NCBI RefSeq assembly: GCF_013267355.1
Contig: NZ_CP053985.1
Location: 5,704,001-5,768,000 of the forward strand
Source: Achromobacter pestifer
GTDB lineage: Bacteria; Pseudomonadota; Gammaproteobacteria; Burkholderiales; Burkholderiaceae_B
Direction of reading: 5' to 3'
DNA: 64,000 bases
The position numbers and the translations under genes were made by a program. The stretch's first letter is position 1. Each line of letters opens with the position of its first letter. Shown one piece after another: positions 8,105 through 16,589 of this stretch. The notes beneath the pieces were generated by a model. The model had not been told where the DNA came from. It ran no database searches and saw nothing but the letters and a program-made list of their open reading frames with translations.

Positions 8105-9145
8105 TCAGGAGGCGGCGCGGCCGCTCAGGTCCAGCAGCAGGGCATCGCCGTTGACGCGCAGATCCGCGCCCAGCGCGGCGGATGCGCGGATCAGCAGGTC
8201 GCGTTCTTGCGCCACGTCGGATGCGGCCACGAACACGGTCTGGTTGCTGTCGTTGCGCTGCACGAAACGGAACTGCATGGCGGCGGGACGCCTGTCGCGG
8301 ATGTCGACGCGGACCGTCATGCCGGTCCACTCCGTATGCGCGTCCGCCTGGTGGGCGACCTGGAAGGAGAAATTGCCGCTGCCATAAAGAATGGGCCTGC
8401 CTCGATGCAGTTCGAGCGGCAGGATCATGTGGGGGCCATGCCCCAGCACGATGTCGGCGCCAGCCTCGACGGCCGTATGCGCGTACTCGCGCTGATACTG
8501 CAGCACTTCACGCCGGTAGCCCCAGTGCAGCGAGGCGATCACGACGTCCGCCTGTTCCCGCAGCGCCGCGACGTCGGCCCGGAATTGCGCGAGCGACTCC
8601 GGGTCGGCCCAGGTCAGCACTTCGGGCGGCACGCCGGGGCGTGTGCGCGCCGCCTGCATTTCCAGCCGCGGACGGTAGGCGGTATGGCCGCGGATGATCG
8701 CGACGCCGGCATGATGCGCGGTGGCTTCATGGTTGTCCGGCCAGTACACGGCGGTGCGCTGCAGGAAGCCGTAGCGCACGCCGTCGCGCACTTCGATCAG
8801 CGGAGCGCGGGCCGCGGCCGCGTTGGCGCCGGCGCCCACGCTGGACAGGGAAGCGCCCCGCAAGGCGGCTAGCGACGACAGCACCGCTTCATGGCCGATA
8901 TTGACGTTGTTGGCGTTGCCCACCGCTTGCAGGCCGGCGTCGCGCAGGACCTGCGCATGCCGGGGCGAGGTATAGAAACCGCGCCGCTCCCGGGCCTGCT
9001 CGGGCAGGTCGTACAGGCAGCATTCCAGGTTGGCGAACACCAGGTCCGCTTGCCGCAGCGGCTGGCTGACGTGGTCGAACAGGCCGCGGGCGTCTGCCAC
9101 GCCCTTGAGGTTGATATCGCCCAGCAGATACAGGGTTTGATTCAT
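8105..9145 (-). CDS. CapA-family (PGA_cap) metallophosphoesterase-like protein
   Basis: A 346-residue CapA/PGA_cap protein, calcineurin-like fold. Visible motifs are GDINLKG near the N-terminus (metal ligand Asp), FANLECCLY, NANNVNIGHEAV, HWGYRREVLQYQREYAHTAV and VLGHGPHMILP (metal-binding histidines), then ILYGSGNFSFQ. Start 9145 has AGGAA upstream in a good position. CapA proteins are linked to poly-gamma-glutamate synthesis or processing, but no capB or capC is nearby; here it lies between an ABC substrate-binding protein and a C45 hydrolase in one operon. A hydrolytic or phosphatase step on an imported compound is more likely than capsule synthesis. This is inference. Confidence 0.88.
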   Translation of the reverse strand: MNQTLYLLGDINLKGVADARGLFDHVSQPLRQADLVFANLECCLYDLPEQARERRGFYTSPRHAQVLRDAGLQAVGNANNVNIGHEAVLSSLAALRGASLSSVGAGANAAAARAPLIEVRDGVRYGFLQRTAVYWPDNHEATAHHAGVAIIRGHTAYRPRLEMQAARTRPGVPPEVLTWADPESLAQFRADVAALREQADVVIASLHWGYRREVLQYQREYAHTAVEAGADIVLGHGPHMILPLELHRGRPILYGSGNFSFQVAHQADAHTEWTGMTVRVDIRDRRPAAMQFRFVQRNDSNQTVFVAASDVAQERDLLIRASAALGADLRVNGDALLLDLSGRAAS

Positions 9146-9155
9146 GGTGGCGTTC

Positions 9156-10709
9156 CTAGTCGGCCTTCGAGACTTCCCAGAGCAGCGGCGCGCCGAAGAT
9201 CGACGATTCGAAACCCTGGACATTCTTGCGGTATGCGCCCGTGCTCAAGGTATTGAACAGGGGAATGATGGGGACCTGCTCCAGCATCAGCCGGTGCAGT
9301 TGATCCAGCAAGGCCTGCCGTTCGGCGGGCGCCGTGGCGTTGGTGGCCTTTTCCAGCAGCGCGCGGGCAGCGGGGTCGTCCCACAGCTTGCGCGGCTGGG
9401 AACTCTTGTCGCCGGTCACGGCCTCGAAGTTCAGGGCGGGGTCCATGCGGCTGGAGTACGAGAACGACATCATCTGGTAATTGCCCTTCTGCCACTTGTC
9501 CTGCTGGGCGCCCCATTCCAGCACCTCGATGTCGGCGTTGATGCCGGCCTGCTGCAGCATGGCCTGGGTGATCACGGCGGCGTCGTAGTTTGGCAGGTTG
9601 CGCTTGTTGGTCGAAATGACGATTTTCTCGCCTTTGTAGCCAGCCTTGGCGAGCAGCGCCTTGGCGCGCGCCAGGTCGTAGACGTAACCCTGCTTTTCGG
9701 CTTCGCCGTAGTAGGGCGAGGCCACGGGGACGAGCGAGTTGTTGGGCTCGGTCAGGCCGTAGGTCACGCCGGCCACCAGTTCCTTGTAGTTCAGCGCCGC
9801 GGCGATGGCCTGGCGCAGATAGGGATTGGACAGCAGCTTGTCGCGCGTCTGGATCGTCAGCGTGGTAGGCGCCAACTGGGGCGAGACATTGGTGCTGATG
9901 GACTTGTTCTGCGCCAATTCGGCGACCTCGGAATACGGCACCTTGGACATCACGTCGATGGCGCCGCTGGCCAGGGCGGTCTTGGCTGTCGCCGGGTCGG
10001 AGATGACGACGAAGCGTACTTCGTCGACCAGTGGACGCTTGGATCCCACATAGCCGTCGGGCTTGCCCGGCCGGTTGGCGTAGTTCTCGAAGCGCGTCAG
10101 GCTCACGTATTCGCGGCGGCGCCACTCCGCGAAGCGGAAGGGGCCGGTGCCTATGGGCTTGTCCCAGGTGCCGTCGGGCTTGACCGAGTCGCGATGGGTG
10201 ATGGCGGTCATGCCGCAGTCGCTGCGCGCCAGCGAATCGAGGAACAGCGGCGCCGCCCGGTTCAGCTTGAACACGACGGTGGCGGGATCGGTGGCGGTGG
10301 CGCTTTCCACTTTCAGGCCGATGCGGCCATCGAAGTCGGTCAGGCAGCGCCAGCCCGTCTTGGGATCCATGTAGCGGTTCCAGCTCCAGACCACGTCGTC
10401 CGCGGTCAGGGGCGCGCCGTTGTGGAAGGTCACGCCCTGGCGCAGGTGGAAGGTGTAGGTCTTGCCGTCTTCGGATATGTCGATCTTGTCGGCCAGCAAG
10501 GGGGCGGGCTGGCCCTTCGCGTTGTAGCCGACCAGGCCTTCGACCACGTGCAGGATCACCCCATCGGTATTGGCGTCGCGGTTGACGCCAGGATCGCTGC
10601 TGCGGATATCCGCGTCCTGGTGGGCGCGCAGCACGGTGGCGCCCATCGCAGGCGCGACGGCCGTCAGGAGGGCGGCCAGGGCGGTGTACGCATACAGAGG
10701 TCGTTTCAT
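9156..10709 (-). CDS. ABC transporter substrate-binding protein, family 5 (peptide type)
   Basis: A 517-residue DppA/OppA-type receptor with a signal peptide (MKRPLYAYTALAALLTAVAPAMGA) and the SBP_bac_5 segments VVEGLVGYNAKGQPAPLLADK, YTFHLRQGVTFHNGAPLTADDVVWSW and IGTGPFRFAEW. It captures oligopeptides or related molecules in the periplasm for the permease pair and dual ATPase encoded upstream in the same operon (13567-15377 region). The two C45 hydrolase genes flank it and the CapA gene, suggesting that the ligand is an amide or acylated peptide cleaved after import. Confidence 0.93.
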   Translation of the reverse strand: MKRPLYAYTALAALLTAVAPAMGATVLRAHQDADIRSSDPGVNRDANTDGVILHVVEGLVGYNAKGQPAPLLADKIDISEDGKTYTFHLRQGVTFHNGAPLTADDVVWSWNRYMDPKTGWRCLTDFDGRIGLKVESATATDPATVVFKLNRAAPLFLDSLARSDCGMTAITHRDSVKPDGTWDKPIGTGPFRFAEWRRREYVSLTRFENYANRPGKPDGYVGSKRPLVDEVRFVVISDPATAKTALASGAIDVMSKVPYSEVAELAQNKSISTNVSPQLAPTTLTIQTRDKLLSNPYLRQAIAAALNYKELVAGVTYGLTEPNNSLVPVASPYYGEAEKQGYVYDLARAKALLAKAGYKGEKIVISTNKRNLPNYDAAVITQAMLQQAGINADIEVLEWGAQQDKWQKGNYQMMSFSYSSRMDPALNFEAVTGDKSSQPRKLWDDPAARALLEKATNATAPAERQALLDQLHRLMLEQVPIIPLFNTLSTGAYRKNVQGFESSIFGAPLLWEVSKAD

Positions 10710-10749
10710 GATGGATCCTTGTTGTGGGCGGCTTGCAGCCAGAAGACGT

Positions 10750-11880
10750 TCAGAGGGAAGGGGACGATCCGCGTTCCACCGAGTAGCGGGCGTAGGAGGC
10801 GCCCTGCCAGGGCATGCGTGCGACTTCCAGCACCCCGGCAGCGGGCTCCATGATCAGCGTCGCGGTGGTGCACGATGCATAGCCCTGGGCGCTGACGCGC
10901 CCCGGCCGGCAGACGGAAAAGGGAGTGGCGTGGGTATCGGCGAAAGCGGCCTTGAGATCCTGCACGCCAAGCTTGCCGCCCGCGGCCGACAGGCGCTGGC
11001 GCACGCGCTGATCGCGATAGAGGCTTTCCGGCGAGCTGGCGATGCCTGTCTCCTTCAGCTTGCCGAGCGCCACGGGACTGATCCAATGGTTGGCGTGGAC
11101 CAGCAGGCCATCCTCGGGATAGACCAGGAAGGTCTCGTCAGGCGCGCATTCCAGGCTCAGCGCCAGGCCCAGCCGGGTGCCCAGGATCAGGTTGCACGAA
11201 CACGCCTTGGGCGTGCCGGTGACGATTTGCAGGGCCAGGGCGTAGTGCTCCTGCTCCAGCGCCTTGCGGCGCACCAGCGGCAGGGGCACGCCGTCCTGCT
11301 GATAGTCGCGGCTGGAGGACATGCCGTTGCCGTTCAGGGTCAGCCCGGCCGAGTTCATGCCATAGCGCGCCAGGCCGCCGGCTTCGACGAAGGTCAGCAC
11401 GTCGGGGCCGTCGTCGCGCAGCACGCGCAGGATGATGATGGTGTCGGCGCAGTCCTGGCGGTTGTCCCAGTTCTGGCCTTGCAGGAAATTGCCGTTGGCG
11501 CTGCGCGCGGGCAGGATGGCGGCGCCGGTGCATTCGTCGCTTGCCGGCGCGGCAGAGCCGGCAAGCTGCGCGCGCCGGGCTTGGGCGACGATTTCGGTGC
11601 GGGCGTTGATCATCAGCACGTCTTCGAAGGAAACGCTGGCGCCCTCGGCGATGCCGCGCATCTCGTCCAGGTAGGCGGGTTCGAAATCCTCGACGGCGCG
11701 CGAGAAGTTCGCGATGAGCCGCCGCAGGTCCGCGGGCGAGTACCGCAGCTGCTGCAGCGCGCGGGCGTAGATCTCGGCGCTGCGCCGCACGCGCGCGGCG
11801 GCCAGGCGTCCGTGCCGCAGTCCGCGCTGGTAGGGCGTGCCGGCCACCTCGACCAGCGGAAAGTAGGCTTGCGCTTCCAT
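10750..11880 (-). CDS. C45-family N-terminal-nucleophile hydrolase/acyltransferase (proximal copy)
   Basis: A 376-residue paralogue of the 6952-8076 product. The predicted self-cleavage site is SDECTGAAILP around residue 116, with family blocks GQNWDNRQDC, VEAGGLARYGMNSAGLTLNG and HANHWISPVALGKL. It shares roughly half its residues with the distal copy by eye, so the pair arose by an old duplication, not a recent one. It lies between the dual ATPase and the substrate-binding protein. Keeping two diverged copies in one transport operon suggests two acyl or amide bonds, or two related substrates, are processed. Exact reaction unknown. Confidence 0.88.
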   Translation of the reverse strand: MEAQAYFPLVEVAGTPYQRGLRHGRLAAARVRRSAEIYARALQQLRYSPADLRRLIANFSRAVEDFEPAYLDEMRGIAEGASVSFEDVLMINARTEIVAQARRAQLAGSAAPASDECTGAAILPARSANGNFLQGQNWDNRQDCADTIIILRVLRDDGPDVLTFVEAGGLARYGMNSAGLTLNGNGMSSSRDYQQDGVPLPLVRRKALEQEHYALALQIVTGTPKACSCNLILGTRLGLALSLECAPDETFLVYPEDGLLVHANHWISPVALGKLKETGIASSPESLYRDQRVRQRLSAAGGKLGVQDLKAAFADTHATPFSVCRPGRVSAQGYASCTTATLIMEPAAGVLEVARMPWQGASYARYSVERGSSPSL

Positions 11881-11911
11881 GTCTGTTCCTATGCGCGCGG
11901 GGCTGCGGGCG

Positions 11912-13567
11912 TCATTGATCGAACCGCCATTTCAGGCGCACGCCGCCGGTGTCGTTGGCCTCCAGGGCCGGAATGGCCGACAGCAGCTTGCGCGTGTAGG
12001 GATGCTGGGGCGCGTCGAAGATCTGGTCGCGCGGACCCTGTTCGACGATCTGGCCGTCCTGCATCACGACCACACGGTCCGCCACCTGCTCGACCACGCC
12101 CAGGTCGTGGCTGATGAACAGACAGGAGAAGCCGTGGCGTTGCTGCAATTCGGCAAACAGCTTGAGTACCTGCGCACGCACCGTGACGTCCAGCGCCGAA
12201 ACCGGCTCGTCGGCGATCACGAAGGCGGGGCGCCGCACGATGGCGCGGGCGATCGCTACGCGCTGGCGCTGGCCGCCGGACAATTCATGCGGATAGCGCC
12301 TGGCGTACTCCGGGCCCAGTCCGACCTCGGCCAGCACGGACTGGACGCGTTCGGCCTTCTGCGCCGCCGTCATGCCGTCCACCTGGCGCAAGCCCTCGGC
12401 CGTGAGTTCACCGACCGTCATGCGCGGATTCAGGGAGGAATAGGGATCCTGGAACACCATCTGGCAGTTCAGGCGGTAGTCGTTCCAGGCGGCGCCCGCC
12501 TGCGCGATCGGCTTGCCGCGGAAGTAGATGCCGCCGTCCGTGGGGGCCAGCAAGCCGGCGATGGCCCGGCCCAGCGTGGTCTTGCCGGAACCCGATCCGC
12601 CGACCACCGCCACCACCTCGCGCGGCCGGATCTGCAGGTCTATGCCGTGCAGGGCGCGCTTGGCCTGGGTACGGCCGAACAGCCGCTGGCGGCCCGCGTA
12701 GTCCACCAGCAGCTGGCGCACGTCGACGATGGGCGCCTCGGGCGGAATGGGACGGGCGGGGCCGCGCATGGGCATGGCCGCCAGCAATTGCCGCGTATAC
12801 GGATGCGCGGGACGGTCCAGGATCTGCTGGGTGGTGCCGGTTTCCACGATTTCGCCGTGGCGCATCACGATCATGCGCTCGGTGTACTTGGCCACCATGG
12901 GCAGGTCGTGGCTGATCATCAGCACGGCCGTGTTGCGGGCGCGGGTCAGCTCCAGCATCAGCTCCAGCACGTCGCGCTGCACCACGGCGTCCAGCGCGGT
13001 GGTCGGCTCGTCCGCCACCAGCAGGGCCGGTTCCAGCAGCATCACGGCGGCCAGCATCATGCGCTGGCGCATGCCGCCGGAGAATTCATGGGGCCAGGCG
13101 TCCAGCGCGGCCGCGGGGTCGCGCAGGCCGACGCGCGCCAGCATGGCCAGTATCAGCTGCTTGCGGGCGGCTCCCGACAGATCCTTGCGGTGCAGCGCCA
13201 GTCCTTCGTCGAGCTGGCGGCCGATCTTCATGGAAGGGTTGAGCGAGGTCATCGGCTCCTGGAACACCATGCCGATGCGCGCCCCGCGCAGCTTGCGCAA
13301 GGCGGCAGGGCTGGCGTCGGTCAGCGACTTGCCTTCGAAGGTGATGGAGCCGGCCGCGCGCACCAGCGGCGGCGGCGTCAGGCCCAGCAGCGCACGCGCC
13401 GCCTGGGTCTTGCCGCTGCCCGATTCGCCGACGATGCCGACCAGTTCCCCAGGCTTGATGGAGAAGCTGACCCGCTTGACGATTTCCCGGCCGCCCGCGC
13501 CCACCGTCAACGTCAGGCCGTTGACCTCTGCCAGCGTCGCGCCGGCGTCCATGTTCTTGGTCGTCAT
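11912..13567 (-). CDS. ABC transporter dual ATPase (DppD-DppF type fusion, GsiA-like)
   Basis: About 551 residues with two complete nucleotide-binding domains. The N-terminal half has Walker A GESGSGKTQ, signature SGGMRQRM and Walker B LLVADEPTTALD; the C-terminal half has GGSGSGKTT, LSGGQRQRVAIARAI and VIADEPVSALD, each followed by the oligopeptide-type tail (HPYTRQLL, HPYTRKLL). It powers the permease pair of this operon from the cytoplasmic side. The ATG at 13567 has GGGTGA about eight bases before it; a GTG at 13576 is an alternative. The start region overlaps or abuts the stop of the upstream permease gene. Confidence 0.92.
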   Translation of the reverse strand: MTTKNMDAGATLAEVNGLTLTVGAGGREIVKRVSFSIKPGELVGIVGESGSGKTQAARALLGLTPPPLVRAAGSITFEGKSLTDASPAALRKLRGARIGMVFQEPMTSLNPSMKIGRQLDEGLALHRKDLSGAARKQLILAMLARVGLRDPAAALDAWPHEFSGGMRQRMMLAAVMLLEPALLVADEPTTALDAVVQRDVLELMLELTRARNTAVLMISHDLPMVAKYTERMIVMRHGEIVETGTTQQILDRPAHPYTRQLLAAMPMRGPARPIPPEAPIVDVRQLLVDYAGRQRLFGRTQAKRALHGIDLQIRPREVVAVVGGSGSGKTTLGRAIAGLLAPTDGGIYFRGKPIAQAGAAWNDYRLNCQMVFQDPYSSLNPRMTVGELTAEGLRQVDGMTAAQKAERVQSVLAEVGLGPEYARRYPHELSGGQRQRVAIARAIVRRPAFVIADEPVSALDVTVRAQVLKLFAELQQRHGFSCLFISHDLGVVEQVADRVVVMQDGQIVEQGPRDQIFDAPQHPYTRKLLSAIPALEANDTGGVRLKWRFDQ

Positions 13568-13568
13568 G

Positions 13569-14426
13569 TCATTCACCCGTGCGCATGCGCGGATCCAGGC
13601 GGTCGCGCACGGCGTCGCCCAGCAAGTTGATGCCCAGCAGCGTCAGCGAAATGCAGATGCCGGGGAAGATGCTCAGATACGTCGCTTGCGCCATGAACGG
13701 ACGGGCCGAGGCCAGCATGTTGCCCCAGGTGGGCGCGGGCGGCGGCACGCCCAGGCCCAGGAAAGACAGGGCGCTCTCGGCCAGGATGACCCAGCCGAAC
13801 ATGGACGTCGCCAGCACCGTCAGCGGCGCCACGCAATTGGGCAGCACGTGGCGGAACATGGTGTAGAGCTCGGAGTTGCCCAGCACGCGCGAGGATTCGA
13901 TGAACTCCTTCTCGCGCAGCGACAGCACCGTGCCGCGCACGATGCGCGTCACCGACGGCGTGTAGGCCAGGCCCAGCGCCAGGATGATGCCGTACTTGTT
14001 GGCGCCTACTACTGCCAGCAGGCCCAGCGCCAGCAGCAGGCCGGGAAAGGCCAGCAGCGCATTGTTGAAGGCCATGATGATGCGGTCGGTCCAGCCCCGC
14101 ACAAAACCGGTCAACACGCCGATGGCGGTGCCCAGCACGATGGAGAACGAGACGGTCAGCAGGCTGATCCAGACGCTGGTCGAGGCGCCCACCATCAAGC
14201 GGCTGAGCACGTCGCGGCCGAACTCATCGGTGCCCAGCCAGAACTGGGCGCTTGGCGGCTTGAGCCGGGACGCGAAGCTGATGCCCAGCGGGTCGCGCGG
14301 GGTCCAGACGGCGCCGATGAGGGCCGCGCCCACGACGATCGCGATGATGACCCCGCCTATGGCCGCGTTGGCGGGCAGGCGGCGGCGCCGGGGCTTTACG
14401 GGATTGATGGCTGTAGTCAGTTGCAT
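13569..14426 (-). CDS. ABC transporter permease, DppC/GsiD-like
   Basis: A 285-residue inner-membrane permease with about six transmembrane helices. The N-terminal OppC-type segment (WTPRDPLGISF...FWLGTDEFGRDVLSRLMVGA) and the cytoplasmic EAA loop near residues 195-215 (SSRVLGNSELYTMFRHVLPN) are clear. It pairs with the DppB-like permease encoded six bases upstream and with the dual ATPase downstream. Substrate class follows the family: peptides, glutathione-like compounds or nickel chelates. Confidence 0.92.
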   Translation of the reverse strand: MQLTTAINPVKPRRRRLPANAAIGGVIIAIVVGAALIGAVWTPRDPLGISFASRLKPPSAQFWLGTDEFGRDVLSRLMVGASTSVWISLLTVSFSIVLGTAIGVLTGFVRGWTDRIIMAFNNALLAFPGLLLALGLLAVVGANKYGIILALGLAYTPSVTRIVRGTVLSLREKEFIESSRVLGNSELYTMFRHVLPNCVAPLTVLATSMFGWVILAESALSFLGLGVPPPAPTWGNMLASARPFMAQATYLSIFPGICISLTLLGINLLGDAVRDRLDPRMRTGE

Positions 14427-14432
14427 GGCGGT

Positions 14433-15377
14433 TTACTCCGCTCCAACGCGGGGATCGAAGGCGGGATAGAGCAGGTCGACGAACAGGTTGACCAGCACGT
14501 AGATGACCGCGACGAACAGCAGGCAACCCTGGATCACCGGGTAGTCGCGGGCGAAGATGGAATCGACCAGCAGGCGGCCCAGGCCGGGTATGGTGAACAC
14601 GGTCTCGACCACCGCGATGCCGCCCAGCAGGTTGCCGAGCACCAGCCCGATCAGGGTCCAGGTGGGGCCGAAGGAATTCTTGAATACGTGATGGGTCAGC
14701 ACCGCACGCTCGCTCAAGCCCTTGGCGCGGGCATGGGTCACGTAATCCAGGCGCAGGACTTCCAGGGCGCTTGCGCGCGCCATGCGCATCAGCACGCCGA
14801 TTTCATGCAGAAACAGTGTCAGGATGGGCATGGCCAGGTACAGCAGGCCCGCGACCGCGTCCTCCGACACCGACACGTAGCCCACGACCGGCAGCCATTC
14901 CAGCTTCAGTCCCAGCAGCAGCAACAGCAGCAGGCCCAGCCAGAAGGTGGGGATGGACACCAGCAGCGTGGCCATGCCGACCAGCGCGATGTCGGTGGCG
15001 CGGTTCTGGCGCCAGGCGGCGATGATGCCGGCCGGCACCGCGACCAGGGCGGCGGCCGCCACGGCGGCCAGCACGATGGGGGCGCTGACCAGGAAGCGGT
15101 CCCAGACCAGGGACAGCACCGCCTGGCCGGTGGTAATGGATTTCCCCAGGTCGCCCTGCAGCAGGTTGCCGAACCACAAGGCGAACTGCGCGGGCCAGGA
15201 CAGGTCCAGGCCCATGCGCTGGCGCAGTTCTTCCAGGCTGGCGGGGTCGGCAAGGTCGCCCAGCAGCAATTGGGCCGGATCGCCCGGGATCATGCGGATC
15301 AGCACGAAAACGGCGACGGACACAATCAGCAGTGTCGGTATGGCCATTCCGATGCGCGAGAGTGCGAAGCGAAGCAT
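14433..15377 (-). CDS. ABC transporter permease, DppB/GsiC-like
   Basis: A 314-residue permease with six predicted transmembrane helices, the N-terminal MLRFALSRIGMAIPTLLIVS helix, the conserved periplasmic segment RMIPGDPAQLLLG and the EAA loop (YVTHARAKGLSERAVLTHHVFKN). It is the first gene of the seven-gene minus-strand operon. The start is set at the ATG at 15377, giving the usual DppB N-terminus; a GTG six codons upstream (15395) is possible. It is divergent from a LysR gene with an AT-rich 180-bp region between. Confidence 0.92.
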   Translation of the reverse strand: MLRFALSRIGMAIPTLLIVSVAVFVLIRMIPGDPAQLLLGDLADPASLEELRQRMGLDLSWPAQFALWFGNLLQGDLGKSITTGQAVLSLVWDRFLVSAPIVLAAVAAAALVAVPAGIIAAWRQNRATDIALVGMATLLVSIPTFWLGLLLLLLLGLKLEWLPVVGYVSVSEDAVAGLLYLAMPILTLFLHEIGVLMRMARASALEVLRLDYVTHARAKGLSERAVLTHHVFKNSFGPTWTLIGLVLGNLLGGIAVVETVFTIPGLGRLLVDSIFARDYPVIQGCLLFVAVIYVLVNLFVDLLYPAFDPRVGAE

Positions 15378-15499
15378 AGGGGGCTCGTAGCTCACGTCCC
15401 GGCGCCTGCCGCGGCAGCGCGATGGTGACGATACGGTTGACGGGGCCGCTATGCCGGCTCGGCTGCGGGACGACGTAACTTTGACGTCCTGTCATAAAG

Positions 15500-15519
15500 A
15501 AGTAAAACTAAAATTACTT
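15500..15519. promoter_or_regulatory. Inverted repeat in the divergent LysR/ABC-operon promoter region
   Basis: AAGTAA-N8-TTACTT is a perfect 6-bp-arm inverted repeat in the AT-rich stretch 15491-15540, which contrasts strongly with the GC-rich surroundings. TATATA at 15526-15531 could serve as a -10 for the LysR gene. Position between the divergent LysR gene (15562) and the transport operon (start 15377) makes it a candidate LysR site controlling both; direct binding is unproven. Confidence 0.4.
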
Positions 15520-15561
15520 TGTGATATATAAAGTTCTTCTTACCGATATGGCGCCCATCCG

Positions 15562-16452
15562 ATGAGCTCGATCCGCTTCTTCCGCACCTTTGTCGCCGTA
15601 GCGCGCAGCGGGTCGTTCGCCGCCGCGTCGGAGCGGGTGTCGCTCACGCCGGCCGCGGTCAGCTTGCAGATGCGCACCCTGGAGGACGACCTGGGAGTCA
15701 CCCTGTTCGACCGCAGCGGCAAGATCGTGTCCCTGAGCGAAGGCGGACACCGGCTGCTGCCGCGGGCCGAACAGCTGCTGGCGCTGTACGATGACCTGCG
15801 CGACGGCCCCGGCGGCGACGAGCTGGTGGGATCCATCGACGTGGGCTCGGTGGGCACGTCCATGGCGTTCCTGGCGCGCGCCGTACTGACCTTGCGGGAC
15901 TCGCATCCCAAGCTCAACGTGCAGCCGGTGATCAGTTTTTCCGGCGACCTGTCGCTGCGCGTACGGGCAGGGGAGCTGGACGCGGCGCTGGCGGTCAAGA
16001 ACGCCCACAAGCTGCCTTCTGGCACGCAGTGGACGCCGCTTTACACCGAACCGTTCGTGTTCATCGCCAACCGCCAGGCGGCGGGCAAGGCGGACGTGGC
16101 CAGCCTGATGGCGCGGCGGCTCTTCCTGCGGCCTTCGCGCGACACGCATACGGGGGCGCTGATCGATGCCTTCATACGCAGGAACCGTCTGAAGTTCGGC
16201 GACTACCTGGAAATCAATTCGCTGCGGACCATGGTCGAACTGGTCCACCAGGATGTCGGCGTGACCATCGTGCCGCTCACGCGCGCGGCGCACTGGGAAG
16301 AAGATCCGCGGCTGCGAGTGGCCTACTTCGATGATCCCTCCGCGCAACGGACCGTCGGACTGTTCGAGAACGAGGCGCGCAGCCATCTGACCAGCGCGCT
16401 CAGGCGCGTTCTGCTGGCCACGATCGAGCAGGATGCCCAGGTCAGGCGGTGA
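15562..16452 (+). CDS. LysR-family regulator of the C45/CapA/ABC operon
   Basis: A 296-residue LysR protein with the HTH in residues 1-60 (SSIRFFRTFVAVARSGSFAAASERVSL...) and an effector-binding domain. It is divergent from dppB-like 14433-15377, the classic arrangement of a LysR regulator and its target operon. The downstream ABC-F gene has its own promoter and leader, so LysR is probably monocistronic. Its ligand may be the transported compound or its hydrolysis product. Confidence 0.9.
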   Translation: MSSIRFFRTFVAVARSGSFAAASERVSLTPAAVSLQMRTLEDDLGVTLFDRSGKIVSLSEGGHRLLPRAEQLLALYDDLRDGPGGDELVGSIDVGSVGTSMAFLARAVLTLRDSHPKLNVQPVISFSGDLSLRVRAGELDAALAVKNAHKLPSGTQWTPLYTEPFVFIANRQAAGKADVASLMARRLFLRPSRDTHTGALIDAFIRRNRLKFGDYLEINSLRTMVELVHQDVGVTIVPLTRAAHWEEDPRLRVAYFDDPSAQRTVGLFENEARSHLTSALRRVLLATIEQDAQVRR

Positions 16453-16459
16453 TCCCCAT

Positions 16460-16563
16460 TACAATGCGGTATTCGTCACATCACCAGGAGTCATTCGCCA
16501 TGCGCCACTGATGCCGCCGTCTTTTTGACGGCCAGTCTCCACCCACCCCCAAAGAGCAGGGGG
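16460..16563 (+). promoter_or_regulatory. Leader of the ABC-F gene with tandem mini-ORFs and hairpins
   Basis: TACAAT at 16460-16465 resembles a -10 box. A strong Shine-Dalgarno AGGAG (16486-16490) precedes ATG at 16500 with ideal spacing, but the frame is only M-R-H-stop (16500-16511). Its TGA overlaps the ATG of a second mini-frame M-P-P-S-F-stop (16511-16528). A hairpin GCCGTC-TTTTT-GACGGC (16516-16532) lies over the second frame, and a second possible stem CCCCC/GGGGG (16546-16550 with 16559-16563) ends just before the gene. Such layouts let ribosome stalling or coupling control a downstream gene; many antibiotic-resistance ABC-F genes use such leaders. Function here is inference. Confidence 0.5.
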
Positions 16564-16589
16564 AGTTCTTGGCATCCTTGGAATCGCAC

